Positions 9,436 to 18,870 are shown, numbered from the stretch's first letter. The stretch is 64,000 bases of DNA from BD2-11 sp965115885 (GCA_965115885.1 OZ220479.1:2914001-2978000), one strand, 5' to 3'. The notes: a model not told the origin generated them from the letters alone. Numbers and translations are program-made.

Positions 9436-10257
9436 TCAACCCCGCTTCGCGTCCTCCGGCTTGGAGTGAACCGCGAAGGCGGCTCCCTGGGGGTCCAGGC
9501 ACTGGGCCACGAACGAGCCCCCCGGAACCTCCAAGGGTCCGTTGAGCACCGTGCCGCCCAGTTCGGCGATTTTCTTCGCCGCGGCGAAGGCGTCCCTCAC
9601 CCGGACGTAGCTCAGCCAGTGGGACGCGGGCACCTCGGGAGGCCGGTCGTACATGCCGCCCAGAAGATGCGCGCCGCGATGGAACATCTGATAGACGCCC
9701 GCCTCCCCCATGTCCATCCGGTCCCCCTTCCGCCAGCCGAACAACTCCGAATAGAACGCCCAGGCGGCCTCCCAGTCGGCGGTCGCGAGCTCGCGCCACG
9801 AGAACTCGCCGGGTTCGGCCGGCTCGTCGTGCCCCGGCGGCGCGCCGTGGGGCATGAAGGCGACGAAGACCGCGTCCAAGGGATCCTTCAGCACGGCGAA
9901 GCGGCCGACGTCCTCCACGTCGATCATCTCCTGAACGCTCCCGCCCAGGCGTTCCGCCTGCCTCGCGCAGGCGTCCGCGTCCGGCGTCGACACGTACAGG
10001 AGCCAATGGGGAGGCACGCCGGCGTCCGCGAGATTCTCGGGAAGTCGCATGAGTCCGCCGACCGGGGCGCCCCGGTTGATCCACAACCGGTACGGGTTCT
10101 CGCTTTCGCCCCAGACGTCGGTGTCCCAGCCGATCGCCTCTCGGTAGAAGGCGGCGGCGGCTTCGGGATCGCTCGTGAGCAGTTCGTTCCAGCAGAATCG
10201 ACCGGTGGGCGTCGTCGGGGTGTCGTTCGCGGAAATCTTCGCTGTTCCTTCGGGCAT
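9436..10257 (-). CDS. VOC family protein with two glyoxalase-like domains
   Basis: This is a cytoplasmic 273-residue protein made of two vicinal-oxygen-chelate domains. Domain 1 covers about residues 18-130, from FCWNELLTSDPEAAAAFYRE to VAFMPHG. Domain 2 covers about 145-265 and begins FSWRELATADWEAAWAFYSE. The repeated WxEL...FY opening and the paired beta-alpha-beta halves are typical of the subgroup annotated as glyoxalase/bleomycin-resistance-like or hydroxylase-like proteins. A metal-dependent reaction is expected from the family, but substrate cannot be assigned. The ATG at 10257 is chosen because the repeat unit starts soon after it. It is divergent from the peroxiredoxin gene, sharing a 150-bp intergenic region. 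Confidence 0.88.
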   Translation of the reverse strand: MPEGTAKISANDTPTTPTGRFCWNELLTSDPEAAAAFYREAIGWDTDVWGESENPYRLWINRGAPVGGLMRLPENLADAGVPPHWLLYVSTPDADACARQAERLGGSVQEMIDVEDVGRFAVLKDPLDAVFVAFMPHGAPPGHDEPAEPGEFSWRELATADWEAAWAFYSELFGWRKGDRMDMGEAGVYQMFHRGAHLLGGMYDRPPEVPASHWLSYVRVRDAFAAAKKIAELGGTVLNGPLEVPGGSFVAQCLDPQGAAFAVHSKPEDAKRG

Positions 10258-10330
10258 GGCGGGGGCTCCTTCGGGACGTTGGGAGGAACGCTCGCGGGGG
10301 AAAGTCCGGGTCTCGAGCCGGCTTTCGTCG

Positions 10331-10357
10331 TTGACTCGATTCAACGCAGCGTACAAC
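10331..10357 (+). promoter_or_regulatory. Possible promoter/operator between divergent genes
   Basis: A consensus-like -35 TTGACT (10331-10336) precedes a TACAAC -10-like hexamer at 10352-10357, with a short 15-base spacer. The -35 is part of a near-palindrome TTGACTCGATTCAA (10331-10344). The location between the double-VOC gene and the peroxiredoxin gene fits a shared control region. The non-optimal spacing keeps confidence low. Confidence 0.3.
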
Positions 10358-10410
10358 CTTCGGTCTCCGAAGGATCCATGCGCACCGCAACCCGAAAGGC
10401 GATTCTTCCC

Positions 10411-10884
10411 ATGACTTCCATCCGCGTGGGCGCGACGGCGCCCGATTTCACCGCGTTCGCTCCTCCCGGCGAGACGAATTTCACGCTCTCCGAACATCGC
10501 GGTCGGCCCGTCGTCCTCATGTTCGTGCCGCTGGCCTTCACCAGCACCTGCACGGCCGAATTCTGCCACGTCGCCGAGAACTGGGACCTGTGGGGCCAAC
10601 TCGGCGCCGACGTGGTCGGCATCAGCGTGGACTCCCCCTTCGTCGCCCGGAAGTGGGGCGAGGAGATCGGAGCGCCCTTCCCCATCCTGTCGGACTTCAA
10701 CCGCGACGCCGTCTCCGCGTACGGGATCCTGCACGAGGAGTTGATCGGGCTCCGCGGAGTGGCGCGGCGTTCGGTTTTCGTGGTGGACGGGACGGGACGG
10801 GTCCGCTACGCCTGGGTGGCGGAGGATCCGGGGGTGCTGCCTCCCTTCGACGAGGTCGTCCAAGCGGTGCGAGCGGCGGCGTGA
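10411..10884 (+). CDS. Peroxiredoxin (AhpC/TSA-type redoxin)
   Basis: This is a thiol peroxidase of 157 residues reducing hydroperoxides in the cytoplasm. The fold begins IRVGATAPDF and carries the peroxiredoxin signature PxxxTxxC as PLAFTSTC, making Cys47 the peroxidatic cysteine. A second cysteine, Cys52, sits five residues later in CTAEFC, as in several AhpE- and BCP-like members. Later stretches VVGISVDSPF and the FPILSDFNRDAVSAYG loop are typical of the family. The start at 10411 begins at the domain edge; an in-frame ATG at 10378 would add 11 residues and cannot be excluded. Together with katG it contributes to peroxide defence. Confidence 0.92.
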   Translation: MTSIRVGATAPDFTAFAPPGETNFTLSEHRGRPVVLMFVPLAFTSTCTAEFCHVAENWDLWGQLGADVVGISVDSPFVARKWGEEIGAPFPILSDFNRDAVSAYGILHEELIGLRGVARRSVFVVDGTGRVRYAWVAEDPGVLPPFDEVVQAVRAAA

Positions 10885-11071
10885 TCTCGTCCCGGCCGGA
10901 GCGCGTCGCGCTCCGGGATCCCGCGGCGGCGTTCAGCGGCGCCGCGGCTCCGTTTGTCCTTGGGGGAGGACCCCTCGCCCCGTCCGGCGGAGAAATCCGG
11001 CGCGCGAGGGAACGGGGCCCTCGGCATTCGCAGTGCCCGCAAACGCAGCGACGCCTCGGAAGGAGAGGAAG

Positions 11072-12025
11072 ATGACGCTCGCACGACGCGATTGGATCAG
11101 ACTCGCGGCGGGCGCCGGCGGCGCGCTCGCCCTCGCGCCCGACCTGCTGGCTTCGTTGGCGCGCCAGGAGATCATGACGCGCGCCGTTCCCGGCACCGGC
11201 GAACCGTTGCCGGTGATCGGGCTCGGCAGTTCCGCCACCTTCTCGCGCGTGGCGCGCAACGAGGACGCGGGCGCCATCCGCAACGTGTTGCGGGCCTTCG
11301 TGGACAACGGCGGCACGGTGTTCGACACCGCCCCCAGCTACGGAGCCTCCGAGCAGGTGGCCGGCGACGTCGCCAACGAACTCGGCATCCAGAACCGAAT
11401 CTTCTGGGCCACCAAGGTCAACGTCGCGGGACGCGGAGGCGGCGCGGCCGACCCGGCGGCGGCGCGCGCGCAGATCCAGCGCTCCTTCGACCGCTTCCGG
11501 CTCCCGGTCGTCGACCTGATCCAGGTCCACAACCTGGGCGACCCGCCCACCCAACTCGGCATCCTCGAGGAGGAGAAGGCGGCGGGCCGCGTCCGCTACG
11601 TCGGCATCACCAGCACCAGCGAACGACGCTATCCGGATCTCGCGGCGGTCATGCGCAACGAGCCCATCGACTTCATAGGGGTGGACTACGCGGTCGACAA
11701 CCGCGCCTCCGCCGAGGAGATCCTGCCGCTCGCGCAGGAACGCGGCATCGGCGTGCTGGTCTACGCCCCCTTCGGCCGCACGCGCCTCTGGAGCCGGGTG
11801 AGCGGGCGCGACGTGCCCGAATGGGCCGCCGAGTTCGATGCCCACAGCTGGGCCCAGTTCTTCCTCAAGTTCGTGGTGGCGCACCCTGCGGTGACCGTGG
11901 CGACCCCCGCCACCAGCCGTCCCGAGCACATGATCGACAACCTGGGCGGCGGCGTGGGCGGACTTCCGGACGAGAGCCAGCTCGAGCGCATGGTCCGGCT
12001 GGTCGAGGATCTGCCCCCGGCCTGA
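11072..12025 (+). CDS. Tat-exported aldo/keto reductase
   Basis: This is an NAD(P)H-dependent oxidoreductase of the aldo/keto reductase barrel family, 317 residues. A strong Shine-Dalgarno AAGGAGAGGAAG sits just before the ATG at 11072. The N-terminus has a twin-arginine signal, RRDWIRLAAGAGG, so the protein is probably exported folded with its cofactor. Three active-site residues are recognisable: the aspartate in VFDTA, the tyrosine in SYGASEQV and the lysine in WATKVN. The histidine of LIQVHN is a candidate for the fourth. The C-terminal NADP-binding part TPATSRPEHMIDN is intact. Export of an AKR is seen in several environmental lineages but is not typical of model organisms. Substrate unknown. 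Confidence 0.88.
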   Translation: MTLARRDWIRLAAGAGGALALAPDLLASLARQEIMTRAVPGTGEPLPVIGLGSSATFSRVARNEDAGAIRNVLRAFVDNGGTVFDTAPSYGASEQVAGDVANELGIQNRIFWATKVNVAGRGGGAADPAAARAQIQRSFDRFRLPVVDLIQVHNLGDPPTQLGILEEEKAAGRVRYVGITSTSERRYPDLAAVMRNEPIDFIGVDYAVDNRASAEEILPLAQERGIGVLVYAPFGRTRLWSRVSGRDVPEWAAEFDAHSWAQFFLKFVVAHPAVTVATPATSRPEHMIDNLGGGVGGLPDESQLERMVRLVEDLPPA

Positions 12026-12155
12026 CGAGAACCGCCGCGCGCGCGGAATCTCGCCTGCGGGAATCCGGCGCTCTCCGTCGCAAACGCCCGGCACCGCGTC
12101 GCCCCCCTCGCCGAAGCGAAGGGACGCGTTTTCGACTTCAGCACCGAGAACACGC

Positions 12156-13562
12156 ATGAGCGAGGTCAGCTTCACCGCCCAGGTCGACCGCCATTTCCGC
12201 AAGGCGGCCGCACACACGAAACACCCTCCGGGACTCCTAGAGCAGATCCGGGCGTGCAACGCCGTCTACGCGTTCGCCTTTCCGATCCGGCGCGACGACG
12301 GCACGATCGAGGTCGTCCGCGCCTGGCGGGCGGAACACAGCTTGCACAAGACCCCCACCAAGGGGGGGATCCGCTACGCGTCCCACGCCGACCAGGACGA
12401 GGTCGTGGCGCTCGCCACCCTCATGACCTACAAGTGCGCCCTGGTCGAAGTCCCCTACGGCGGCGCCAAGGGCGCGGTCCGCATCGACCGGCGCCAGTAC
12501 TCGGACGCCGAGCTGGAACGCATCACCCGGCGCTACGCCTTCGAGCTGGCCGCGAAGAACTTCATCGGTCCCGGAATCGACGTGCCCGCCCCCGACTACG
12601 GCACCGGAGCCCGCGAGATGGCCTGGATCGCCGACACCTACGGGCAGATCGCCCCCGCCAAGCTCGACGCCGCCGGTTGCGTGACGGGGAAGCCGATCCC
12701 GCTGGGCGGGATCCGGGGGCGCGACTCCGCCACCGGACTGGGCGTCTTCTTCGGAATACGGGAAACCTGTCTCGACGCGGAATTCATGAACGACCTGGGC
12801 ATGCAACGCGGCGTGGGCGGCAAGCGCGTCGTCGTCCAGGGGTTCGGCAACGTGGGCTACCACGCCGCCCGCTTCCTGCACGAGGCGGGAGCGGTCGTCG
12901 CGGGCATCGCCGAACACAACGGCGGCATCTGGTCCGAGAACGGAATCGATCCGCGCGCGGCGCACGAACGCTTCCGTCGGCACGGCTCGCTCGCCGGCCT
13001 GCCGGGGACGGTCGAAGTGGCCGACGGAACGGAGCTGTTGGAGGCCGACTGCGACATTCTCGTGCCCGCCGCCATCGAGAACGTGATCACCGAAGCGAAC
13101 GCGAAACGGATCCGGGCCCCGATCGTCGCGGAGGCCGCCAACGGCCCCACCGCCGCCGCCGCCGCGGAAACGCTGCTGGAGCGCGGAACGCTGATCCTCC
13201 CGGACATGTACCTGAACGCCGGCGGGGTGACGGTCTCGTATTTCGAGTGGGTGAAGAACCTCTCCCACATGCGCATGGGCCGGATGGAGAAGCGGTTCGA
13301 GGAGGCGAGCAACCGTCGGCTGCTGGCCGCGATGGAAGAGGCGACGGGACACAGGCTTTCCGAGCGGGTGCGCGGCACGGCGGCCAAGGGGGCGGACGAG
13401 GAGGACTTGGTCCGCTCGGGCCTGGAGGACACCATGATCGCCGCCCACCGCGCCAGCAGCGAGGTCGCGCGCCGTCACGGAGTCGACCTGCGCACCGCCG
13501 CGTTCATCATGGCCATCGACAGGGTCGCGCGCTCCTACGCGGAGCGGGGCATCTTTCCGTAG
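12156..13562 (+). CDS. gdhA: Glu/Leu/Phe/Val dehydrogenase (glutamate dehydrogenase)
   Basis: This cytoplasmic dehydrogenase of 468 residues interconverts glutamate and 2-oxoglutarate plus ammonium; a leucine or phenylalanine preference cannot be excluded from sequence. The substrate-binding motif TPTKGGIRYA and the catalytic region KCALVEVPYGGAKGAVRI carry the expected lysines. PAPDYGTGAREMAWIADTY follows the usual DVPAPD pattern. The nucleotide-binding domain begins around VVVQGFGNVGYHAARFL, and the PAAIENVITEANA and AEAANGPT motifs complete the family signature. The C-terminal 100 residues, with the MGRMEKRFEEAS helix, resemble the longer bacterial GDH type. It stands alone between the AKR gene and a convergent potassium-channel gene. 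Confidence 0.93.
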   Translation: MSEVSFTAQVDRHFRKAAAHTKHPPGLLEQIRACNAVYAFAFPIRRDDGTIEVVRAWRAEHSLHKTPTKGGIRYASHADQDEVVALATLMTYKCALVEVPYGGAKGAVRIDRRQYSDAELERITRRYAFELAAKNFIGPGIDVPAPDYGTGAREMAWIADTYGQIAPAKLDAAGCVTGKPIPLGGIRGRDSATGLGVFFGIRETCLDAEFMNDLGMQRGVGGKRVVVQGFGNVGYHAARFLHEAGAVVAGIAEHNGGIWSENGIDPRAAHERFRRHGSLAGLPGTVEVADGTELLEADCDILVPAAIENVITEANAKRIRAPIVAEAANGPTAAAAAETLLERGTLILPDMYLNAGGVTVSYFEWVKNLSHMRMGRMEKRFEEASNRRLLAAMEEATGHRLSERVRGTAAKGADEEDLVRSGLEDTMIAAHRASSEVARRHGVDLRTAAFIMAIDRVARSYAERGIFP

Positions 13563-13689
13563 GGCCGTCGACGACGGTCGGTCGCGCCCTCGCGCCCGCC
13601 GCCGGGTCCGGCGCCCCGCCCGAAGCGCGTCCGGGGATGCGGAAGCGCGCCGATCCCCGAGCGATCCTCCCGAGCGCGCCCGCCCGGGG

Positions 13690-15390
13690 CTACTTGAACA
13701 CGCGCTCGAACTCGTCGCGCTGGGAGTTGGTGCCGACGAAAAGCACGTGCTCGCCCCTGCGCATGACGCGCCCGGGCCGCGGGTGGGGGTTGACCGCTCC
13801 GCCGCTCTCCACGGCGATGACGGCGAGCCCGGTGCGCGCCAGAATGCCGCTCTCGCGCAGTTGCTTCCCGTTCAGGGAGGGAGGCACCTCGGCGGTGAAC
13901 AGGTCGAGACCCTCCCCGAGGACCATCGGTTCCCTTCCCCTCAGCGCGCCCATCACCGACTGGATCTTGATCTGCGAGTCGCTCACGGCGAAATCGGCGC
14001 CGGCGCGGTGGATGGCCTCGACGTTGGAGGGGTGGCTGATCCGGCTGACGATGATCGTGTCCGGGTTGAGCTTCCGGCAGTAGACCGCCAGAAAGATGTT
14101 CGCGGCGTCGTCGTTGGTGGTGAGCACCACGGAAGCCGCCTCCGAGATCCCGAGCCGCTCCATCACCCGGCTGTCCGCCGCGTCCCCGATCACGACGTCG
14201 CTCGTCGCCTCCTCGATGCTCTTGCGCAGACTCGGATCGCGTTCCACGACCCGGACCGACGCGCCTCGTCCCTCCAGCGACCGCACGACCGCGAGACCGA
14301 CTCGGCCGCCGCCGATCACCAGCACGCGCCCCCCGCAGGCGACGCCGTCGCCCAGATACTCGTTGAGCGCCTCCACTTCGGCCGCGCTTCCCACCGCCAG
14401 CCCGATGCAGTCCTCCCTCAGCAGGGTGCCGGGCAGCGCCGGCTCCAGATGGCCCCTCTTGGCGATGGCGGCCACGGTCACGCCCGTGTGCGCCCGCACC
14501 CGGGCGTCCTCCAGAGTCATCCCCGCGAGACGGGTGTTGCGGATCGGGAACTCCGCGATCGCGATCTGTTTGTAGCGGCCGACGGTCAGCGCGCGCGCCG
14601 ATCCGACCGACACCCTGTTGGCCAACTGCTTGCCGAGCCTGTGCGCCGTCAGCACGACATGGTTGGCTCCGGCCAGCTCCAACACCGCGTTCCCCTCGGG
14701 ATTCGCCGCGGTGGCCACGATCGCCACCCGCTCCGACACCTCACGCGCCGTGAGCACGATGTTGGTGTTGACCATGTCGGCCGCGTTGGCCAGCAGGAGA
14801 CGCGCGCGCCCGAAGGCGCAGTTCTCGTAGGTGGCCCGCACCCCGAGCCCCCCGCGCACCACAGGAACCTTGTCGGCGTGCAGAGAGGCGGCCCGCAACG
14901 GATCGGATTCGATCACCACGCTCTCGATTCCGGCGAGCGCCAGTCGCTCGATGAGCTCCTCGGTCACGTCGTCGTAGGTGCTGATGACGACGTGTCCGTC
15001 GAGATCGGCGGGGACGCGCGTGCGAACCCTGGTCCTGAACTGGGCCTCCACCCAAGGCGCGTAGAAGCGGACGAAGGCGACCGGGAGGTAGACGAGCAGC
15101 ATGCTGACTCCGGCCACCAGCACCACCATGCTGAAGATGCGCCCGAGATCCGACTGGAACACGACGTCGCCGAACCCCAGCGTGCTCATGGTCGTCAAGG
15201 TCCAGTAGACGCCCGTGAACCAGTCGTGCTCCTGACCCTCGCGCGCCATCAGCAGATGGAAGATCACGGAGGAAAGGGCGACGAAGGAGACCAGCACCGC
15301 CCCGAAGCCAAGCAGGTTCAGAGGTCTCATCTCGGCGTTGTTGCGATGGCCGTCGACCAAGTCGACGATCGCGCCGATGGTTCCCTTCAT
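13690..15390 (-). CDS. Ion channel with two RCK (TrkA-N/TrkA-C) regulatory modules
   Basis: This is an inner-membrane potassium channel subunit of 566 residues. Two transmembrane helices (about 23-45 and 83-106) flank a pore loop with the selectivity filter TLGFGDV, which has F in place of the usual Y, as in many bacterial channels. The cytoplasmic part holds two RCK modules. The first begins HVVISTYDDVTEELIERLA. The second begins RVLVIGGGRVGLAVVRSLEG and contains a complete GxGxxG-type nucleotide-binding loop. Each is followed by a TrkA-C-like segment, IRNTRLAGMTLEDARV and PPSLNGKQLRESGI. The ATG at 15390 directly precedes the first helix. The tandem RCK arrangement suggests ligand gating of K+ flux. 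Confidence 0.9.
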   Translation of the reverse strand: MKGTIGAIVDLVDGHRNNAEMRPLNLLGFGAVLVSFVALSSVIFHLLMAREGQEHDWFTGVYWTLTTMSTLGFGDVVFQSDLGRIFSMVVLVAGVSMLLVYLPVAFVRFYAPWVEAQFRTRVRTRVPADLDGHVVISTYDDVTEELIERLALAGIESVVIESDPLRAASLHADKVPVVRGGLGVRATYENCAFGRARLLLANAADMVNTNIVLTAREVSERVAIVATAANPEGNAVLELAGANHVVLTAHRLGKQLANRVSVGSARALTVGRYKQIAIAEFPIRNTRLAGMTLEDARVRAHTGVTVAAIAKRGHLEPALPGTLLREDCIGLAVGSAAEVEALNEYLGDGVACGGRVLVIGGGRVGLAVVRSLEGRGASVRVVERDPSLRKSIEEATSDVVIGDAADSRVMERLGISEAASVVLTTNDDAANIFLAVYCRKLNPDTIIVSRISHPSNVEAIHRAGADFAVSDSQIKIQSVMGALRGREPMVLGEGLDLFTAEVPPSLNGKQLRESGILARTGLAVIAVESGGAVNPHPRPGRVMRRGEHVLFVGTNSQRDEFERVFK

Positions 15391-15695
15391 CCGGCGATGT
15401 CCTTCGATGACATGACGTTGTTCGCCGCCGCGCACCCTCCGAAGGCGAAGCTAGTGGCTCGAACGGTCAGTGCGAAAACGCGGCGGACGCGCATCGTCCG
15501 CAAATCCCGCTCGGGGCGACGGCGACCTCGCGACCGGTCCAGACCCGGAATCTCGCTCCCCGACGTCCGTCTCCTCGCGCGCCGACCGCTTCGCCGCGCC
15601 CTTTGCGCGCTTGCGCGAACGCCGCCCCGCGCGCTGCGGGCCGCCCGTCGCCGTATCCGCACCCTCGAGGGGGACGTGCGCCGGTCCGCTCGACG
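15391..15695. other. Gap without a supported gene
   Basis: This upstream region of the channel gene should contain its promoter, but no clear hexamers were recognised. Arg-rich open frames here are typical GC artefacts. Confidence 0.4.
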
Positions 15696-16110
15696 TTCGA
15701 CCCGATCCGCCATCGAGCCGGGGTTCTCGCCACCGCGCTCAACGGGTTCGATGCCTGGGCGCGGGAAAGCGGCGGACAGCTGCGGTTCGCGCAAGCCGAC
15801 GCGTTCGTTCACGCGGCGAGCGACGTCCACGGAAAAACGCGCACGGCTGCGATCGACGGGCGGCCTCGGACGATCCGTTTCTTCGGGACGCGATCGTCCG
15901 CCCGAAATTCGCCCGCGAGCCGGGACACGCCATCCGATGGGCGCACGACGTCGCCTTCGAGGCCGCCATGCACCCGTTCGTCCGCGGCGACGACGTCGTG
16001 CGCCGCTTCGCGCGCTACCGCGAGCGGCTGGCCGACCGTCCCGACGTCGCGAACCGCTCCGACCCGTCGCCGGGCGACCGAGCGGTCCTCCGCGATCCGT
16101 ATCCGCCGCC
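15696..16110 (+). pseudogene. Unidentified decayed coding remnant with one frameshift
   Basis: Two adjoining plus-strand frames carry protein-like, non-repetitive text. Frame one (about 15696-15868) includes LNGFDAWARESGGQLRFAQA and then DAFVHAASDVHGKTRTAAID. From about 15869 a second frame continues with DDPFLRDAIVRPKFAREPGH, RWAHDVAFEAAMHPFV and RFARYRERLADRPDV. The amphipathic, acidic and aromatic composition is unlike the Arg/Pro-rich shadow frames around it, and the two halves join naturally at 15869. No start codon with a ribosome-binding site and no family were recognised, so no function is proposed. It could also be an intact C-terminal half broken by a sequencing indel. Confidence 0.35.
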
Positions 16111-16169
16111 GAGACGTCGGCAGGCGCGGTCGGCCGGGAGCTCCGCGTCCCAACCGCGCCGCGCACGCT

Positions 16170-17330
16170 TCAGCGTTCGTCCGCGGGCTCCAGCCTGAGG
16201 ATCGAGGTCGGCTCCGCGTTGCGGTGGTCGATGGCGAGATAGATCAGCCCGTCCGGCCCCTGGCGCACGTCGCGAATGCGACCCATCCCGTACGCCAGCG
16301 TCTCCTCCCGGTACACGTCCCGCCCGTCCATCGCCAAGCGCGCGAGCTGCTCGAGCGCCATGCCGCCGGCGAAGATGTCGCCCCGCCAACGCGGAAAGGC
16401 GTCCCCGGTGTACATCATCAGGCCGGAAGCGCCGATGGAGGGGACCCAGACGTGGGCCGGGTGCTCCATGCCCTCGCGCATGGTGCCCTCGTGGATGGCG
16501 AGACCGCTCCGGTAGTTGACGCCGTATCCGACCACCGGCCAGCCGTAGTTCACGCCGGGCAGCACCAAGTTGAGCTCGTCCCCTCCCTGGGGGCCGTGCT
16601 CGGTGATCCAGACGTCGCCGGTCTCCATGTCGATCGCCAGACCTTGGGCGTTTCGATGCCCGTAGCTGTAGATCTCCGGCCGAACGTCGGACCGGCCCAG
16701 GAACGGGTTGTCCGAGGGCACGCTGCCGTCCTCGTTGATGCGCGCCGTGACCCCGTGATGATTGGAGGGATCCTGCGCCGGATGCCCCTCCAGATCCCCG
16801 GAAGGCGGAGCCTGGCGGTCGCCCACGGTGACGAAGAGGGTGCCGTCCGGATGGAACGCCAACCGGGCGCCGTAGTGGCCCCTTCCCTCCGACTCCGCCA
16901 GGAAGATCTCCTTCTCGGGCGTGAAGCGGTCGTTGCGGAAGGTGCCGCGCAGCACCGACGTGGTCGAGCCGCCCGCGACCGGTTTGGCGTAGCTGACGAA
17001 GAGCACGTCGTTGTCGGCGAAGTCGGGGTGCGGCAACACGTCGAAGAGCCCGCCCTGCCCTTGGGCGAAGACCTCGGGCACCCCGGGCACCGGATCGGGC
17101 AGCAGAACGCCGTCGCGGACGATGCGCAACCGCCCCGGCCGTTCCGTGACCAGCATGTCCCCGTTCGGGAGCCAAGCCATCGACCAGGGGCGGATCAAGC
17201 CGTCGGCCACGGTCGCCACGCGGTAGTCGTGCTCGAGCGAGCGAACGACGCCCGACTGCGCCGCGACGGGGGCCGGAACGCGGGCCGACAACAGAAGCCC
17301 GACGGCGAGCAATGGGAAGAAACGGGCCAT
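16170..17330 (-). CDS. PQQ-dependent sugar dehydrogenase (soluble aldose dehydrogenase type)
   Basis: This is an exported beta-propeller dehydrogenase of 386 residues. The start at 17330 is fixed by an AGGAGAAC ribosome-binding site and gives a signal peptide ending near PVAAQS (about residue 25). Family hallmarks are WSMAWLPNGDMLVTERPGRL in blade one, YGARLAFHPDGTLFVTVGDR, IYSYGHRNAQGLAID, and the PQQ-pocket stretch ITEHGPQGGDELNLVLPGVN followed by YGWPVVGYGVNY. It should oxidise an aldose in the periplasm using pyrroloquinoline quinone, with electrons passed to the respiratory chain. No PQQ biosynthesis genes lie in this window. It is downstream of a frameshifted outer-membrane protein gene on the same strand with a 95-bp gap. 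Confidence 0.92.
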   Translation of the reverse strand: MARFFPLLAVGLLLSARVPAPVAAQSGVVRSLEHDYRVATVADGLIRPWSMAWLPNGDMLVTERPGRLRIVRDGVLLPDPVPGVPEVFAQGQGGLFDVLPHPDFADNDVLFVSYAKPVAGGSTTSVLRGTFRNDRFTPEKEIFLAESEGRGHYGARLAFHPDGTLFVTVGDRQAPPSGDLEGHPAQDPSNHHGVTARINEDGSVPSDNPFLGRSDVRPEIYSYGHRNAQGLAIDMETGDVWITEHGPQGGDELNLVLPGVNYGWPVVGYGVNYRSGLAIHEGTMREGMEHPAHVWVPSIGASGLMMYTGDAFPRWRGDIFAGGMALEQLARLAMDGRDVYREETLAYGMGRIRDVRQGPDGLIYLAIDHRNAEPTSILRLEPADER

Positions 17331-17425
17331 TCGAGTTCTCCTGTGAGAGTTGGAGCCTTGCGACTTCAATGGTACCGCGGAACGGGAATGCGGGCGAGCG
17401 CCGGGCGCGGGGGGCGCCGGGCCGG

Positions 17426-18870
17426 TCAGTCGAACCCCCGGATGCCCCGAAACCGGTTGTTGACGACGTTGTTGAACAGCGATCCGAACTGGAACGAGAA
17501 ACCGAGACGCAGATTGTAGTCGTACGACGTGGCCCGCAGCCGCAACGCAAGCAGGGCCTCCTCGTCGGTCACGCCCTGCCCGGACAGGTAGATCTGATCT
17601 TCGACCCGCCGGACGCTGCCGCGCGCGTTGACGCTGAACCCCCGCACCACGCGGTAGTCGACGTCCCCGCGCAACGAGATGTTGTAGAGGTCGGTGTCGT
17701 GAAGGAACTGGGACCCCTGGAGGGTCACGCCCGCGTCGCCCCATTCCTGCCGCTGCGAGAAGTCGATCTCGAAGGAGTGCTCCGCGCGCGTCTCCCGGTT
17801 CTCCCCGTAGGTGGTGGTCTCGAAGTACTCCCGGTACGCCGCGCCGATCCGATAGGAGGCGGTCAGGGAGTGCCGGGTGGCTTCCTCGTAGGGGAAGAAG
17901 CTGTACTCGACCACCGGGGTCAGCTCGACCCGGACGCGCTGGTTGAAGCGCGTCGTGCGCGCCGACTGCAGCTGCACCCCGGTCGACCAGTGGTCGGCGA
18001 GCGCGTAGACCGCGGTCTGGTTGAAGTTCCAGTCGATCCGGGCGTCCGAGAAATTCCCGTCGTCGAGCTCCACGAGAAGCCGGTCGTAGCTGGAGCGGAC
18101 GTTTGTGCGCATCTTCCACGTCGGGGTCACCCGGGATGCCGAGAAGCTGCCGGAGCCCTGCGTCCTCCTCCGGCTCGACTCGCCCTCGAACTCGCCGCTG
18201 CCGTTGATGCGGAAGACCCACAAGTCCCACGGATCGTCGACTTCCGAGCGCGCGACCACGCGCTGGCTCGCCGCGTCGCGCGGACCGGCGCCCACCAACC
18301 CGACGATGCCGCGGAACCCCGCGCTGTTGGCGAAGTCGGCGAGACCGATCCCGAGGACGTGGGCGGTGCCGTCCAGCCGCTCCCGCTCGGTGTCGGTGGA
18401 AAGCGACCGGTAGACCAGGGTCCGCTCGTATTCGGCGTGCGAGCGGCGCCCGATGTAGTCGAAGCGATACTCCCTGCCGCCGCTCCGGTGTTCTGATTGG
18501 TGACGATCACATGGACGTCGGACGCCCCGTCGTCGCGCACCCAGTTCACCCAGTCGATCTCGGTGCGGTAGTAGTCGAAGTTGCAACGAGGACCGGAGCA
18601 GTCGAAGAAGACGCTCGGCCTGGTCGACGCGGGTTCCTCCTGGGCCCGGGCGGGCGCGGGAGCCGCCGCGAGGAGCCCGAGGAACAGAGGAGCGAGCGCC
18701 GACGGCGCGGCCCGGGAGAGACGGAGAAGGCCTCGCGCGGGGGCGCCGACCGGGACGTGGCGGGAGAAGGAGGGCAACGCGGTGGGGGTGTGGCCGTTCG
18801 GGAGCGCTCGGGCTGGAGGAGCCGGACCTCGGAGCCGACCCCGGAGACGGGAACCTGCGAAAGATGCCAC
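17426..18870 (-). CDS. Outer-membrane beta-barrel protein, frameshifted
   Basis: The N-terminal half has a hydrophobic export segment ending near PAPARAQEEP. It is followed by VFFDCSGPRCNFDYYRTEID and VNWVRDDGASDVHVIVTNQN, a conserved opening of an uncharacterised barrel family in Gemmatimonadota and Bacteroidetes. At about 18476-18487 the sequence leaves this frame. The rest continues in another frame from GGREYRFDYIGRRSHAEYER to the C-terminus: long antiparallel strands and a terminal RFRGIRGFD. The total span of 1445 bases is one base short of whole codons, consistent with a single missing base in a GC run. The start is uncertain: 18870 gives an overlong leader and a downstream TTG is possible. 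Either a recent pseudogene or a sequencing error. Confidence 0.65.

Noticed and set aside
12254..14083. A 609-codon plus-strand frame overlapping gdhA
   Set aside because: It is an out-of-frame shadow of gdhA with Arg/Pro-rich text.
13747..16242. An 831-codon plus-strand open frame opposite the K+ channel gene
   Set aside because: The part over the channel gene is a shadow. Only the short non-overlapping section after 15696 has protein-like text, and it is recorded separately as a remnant.
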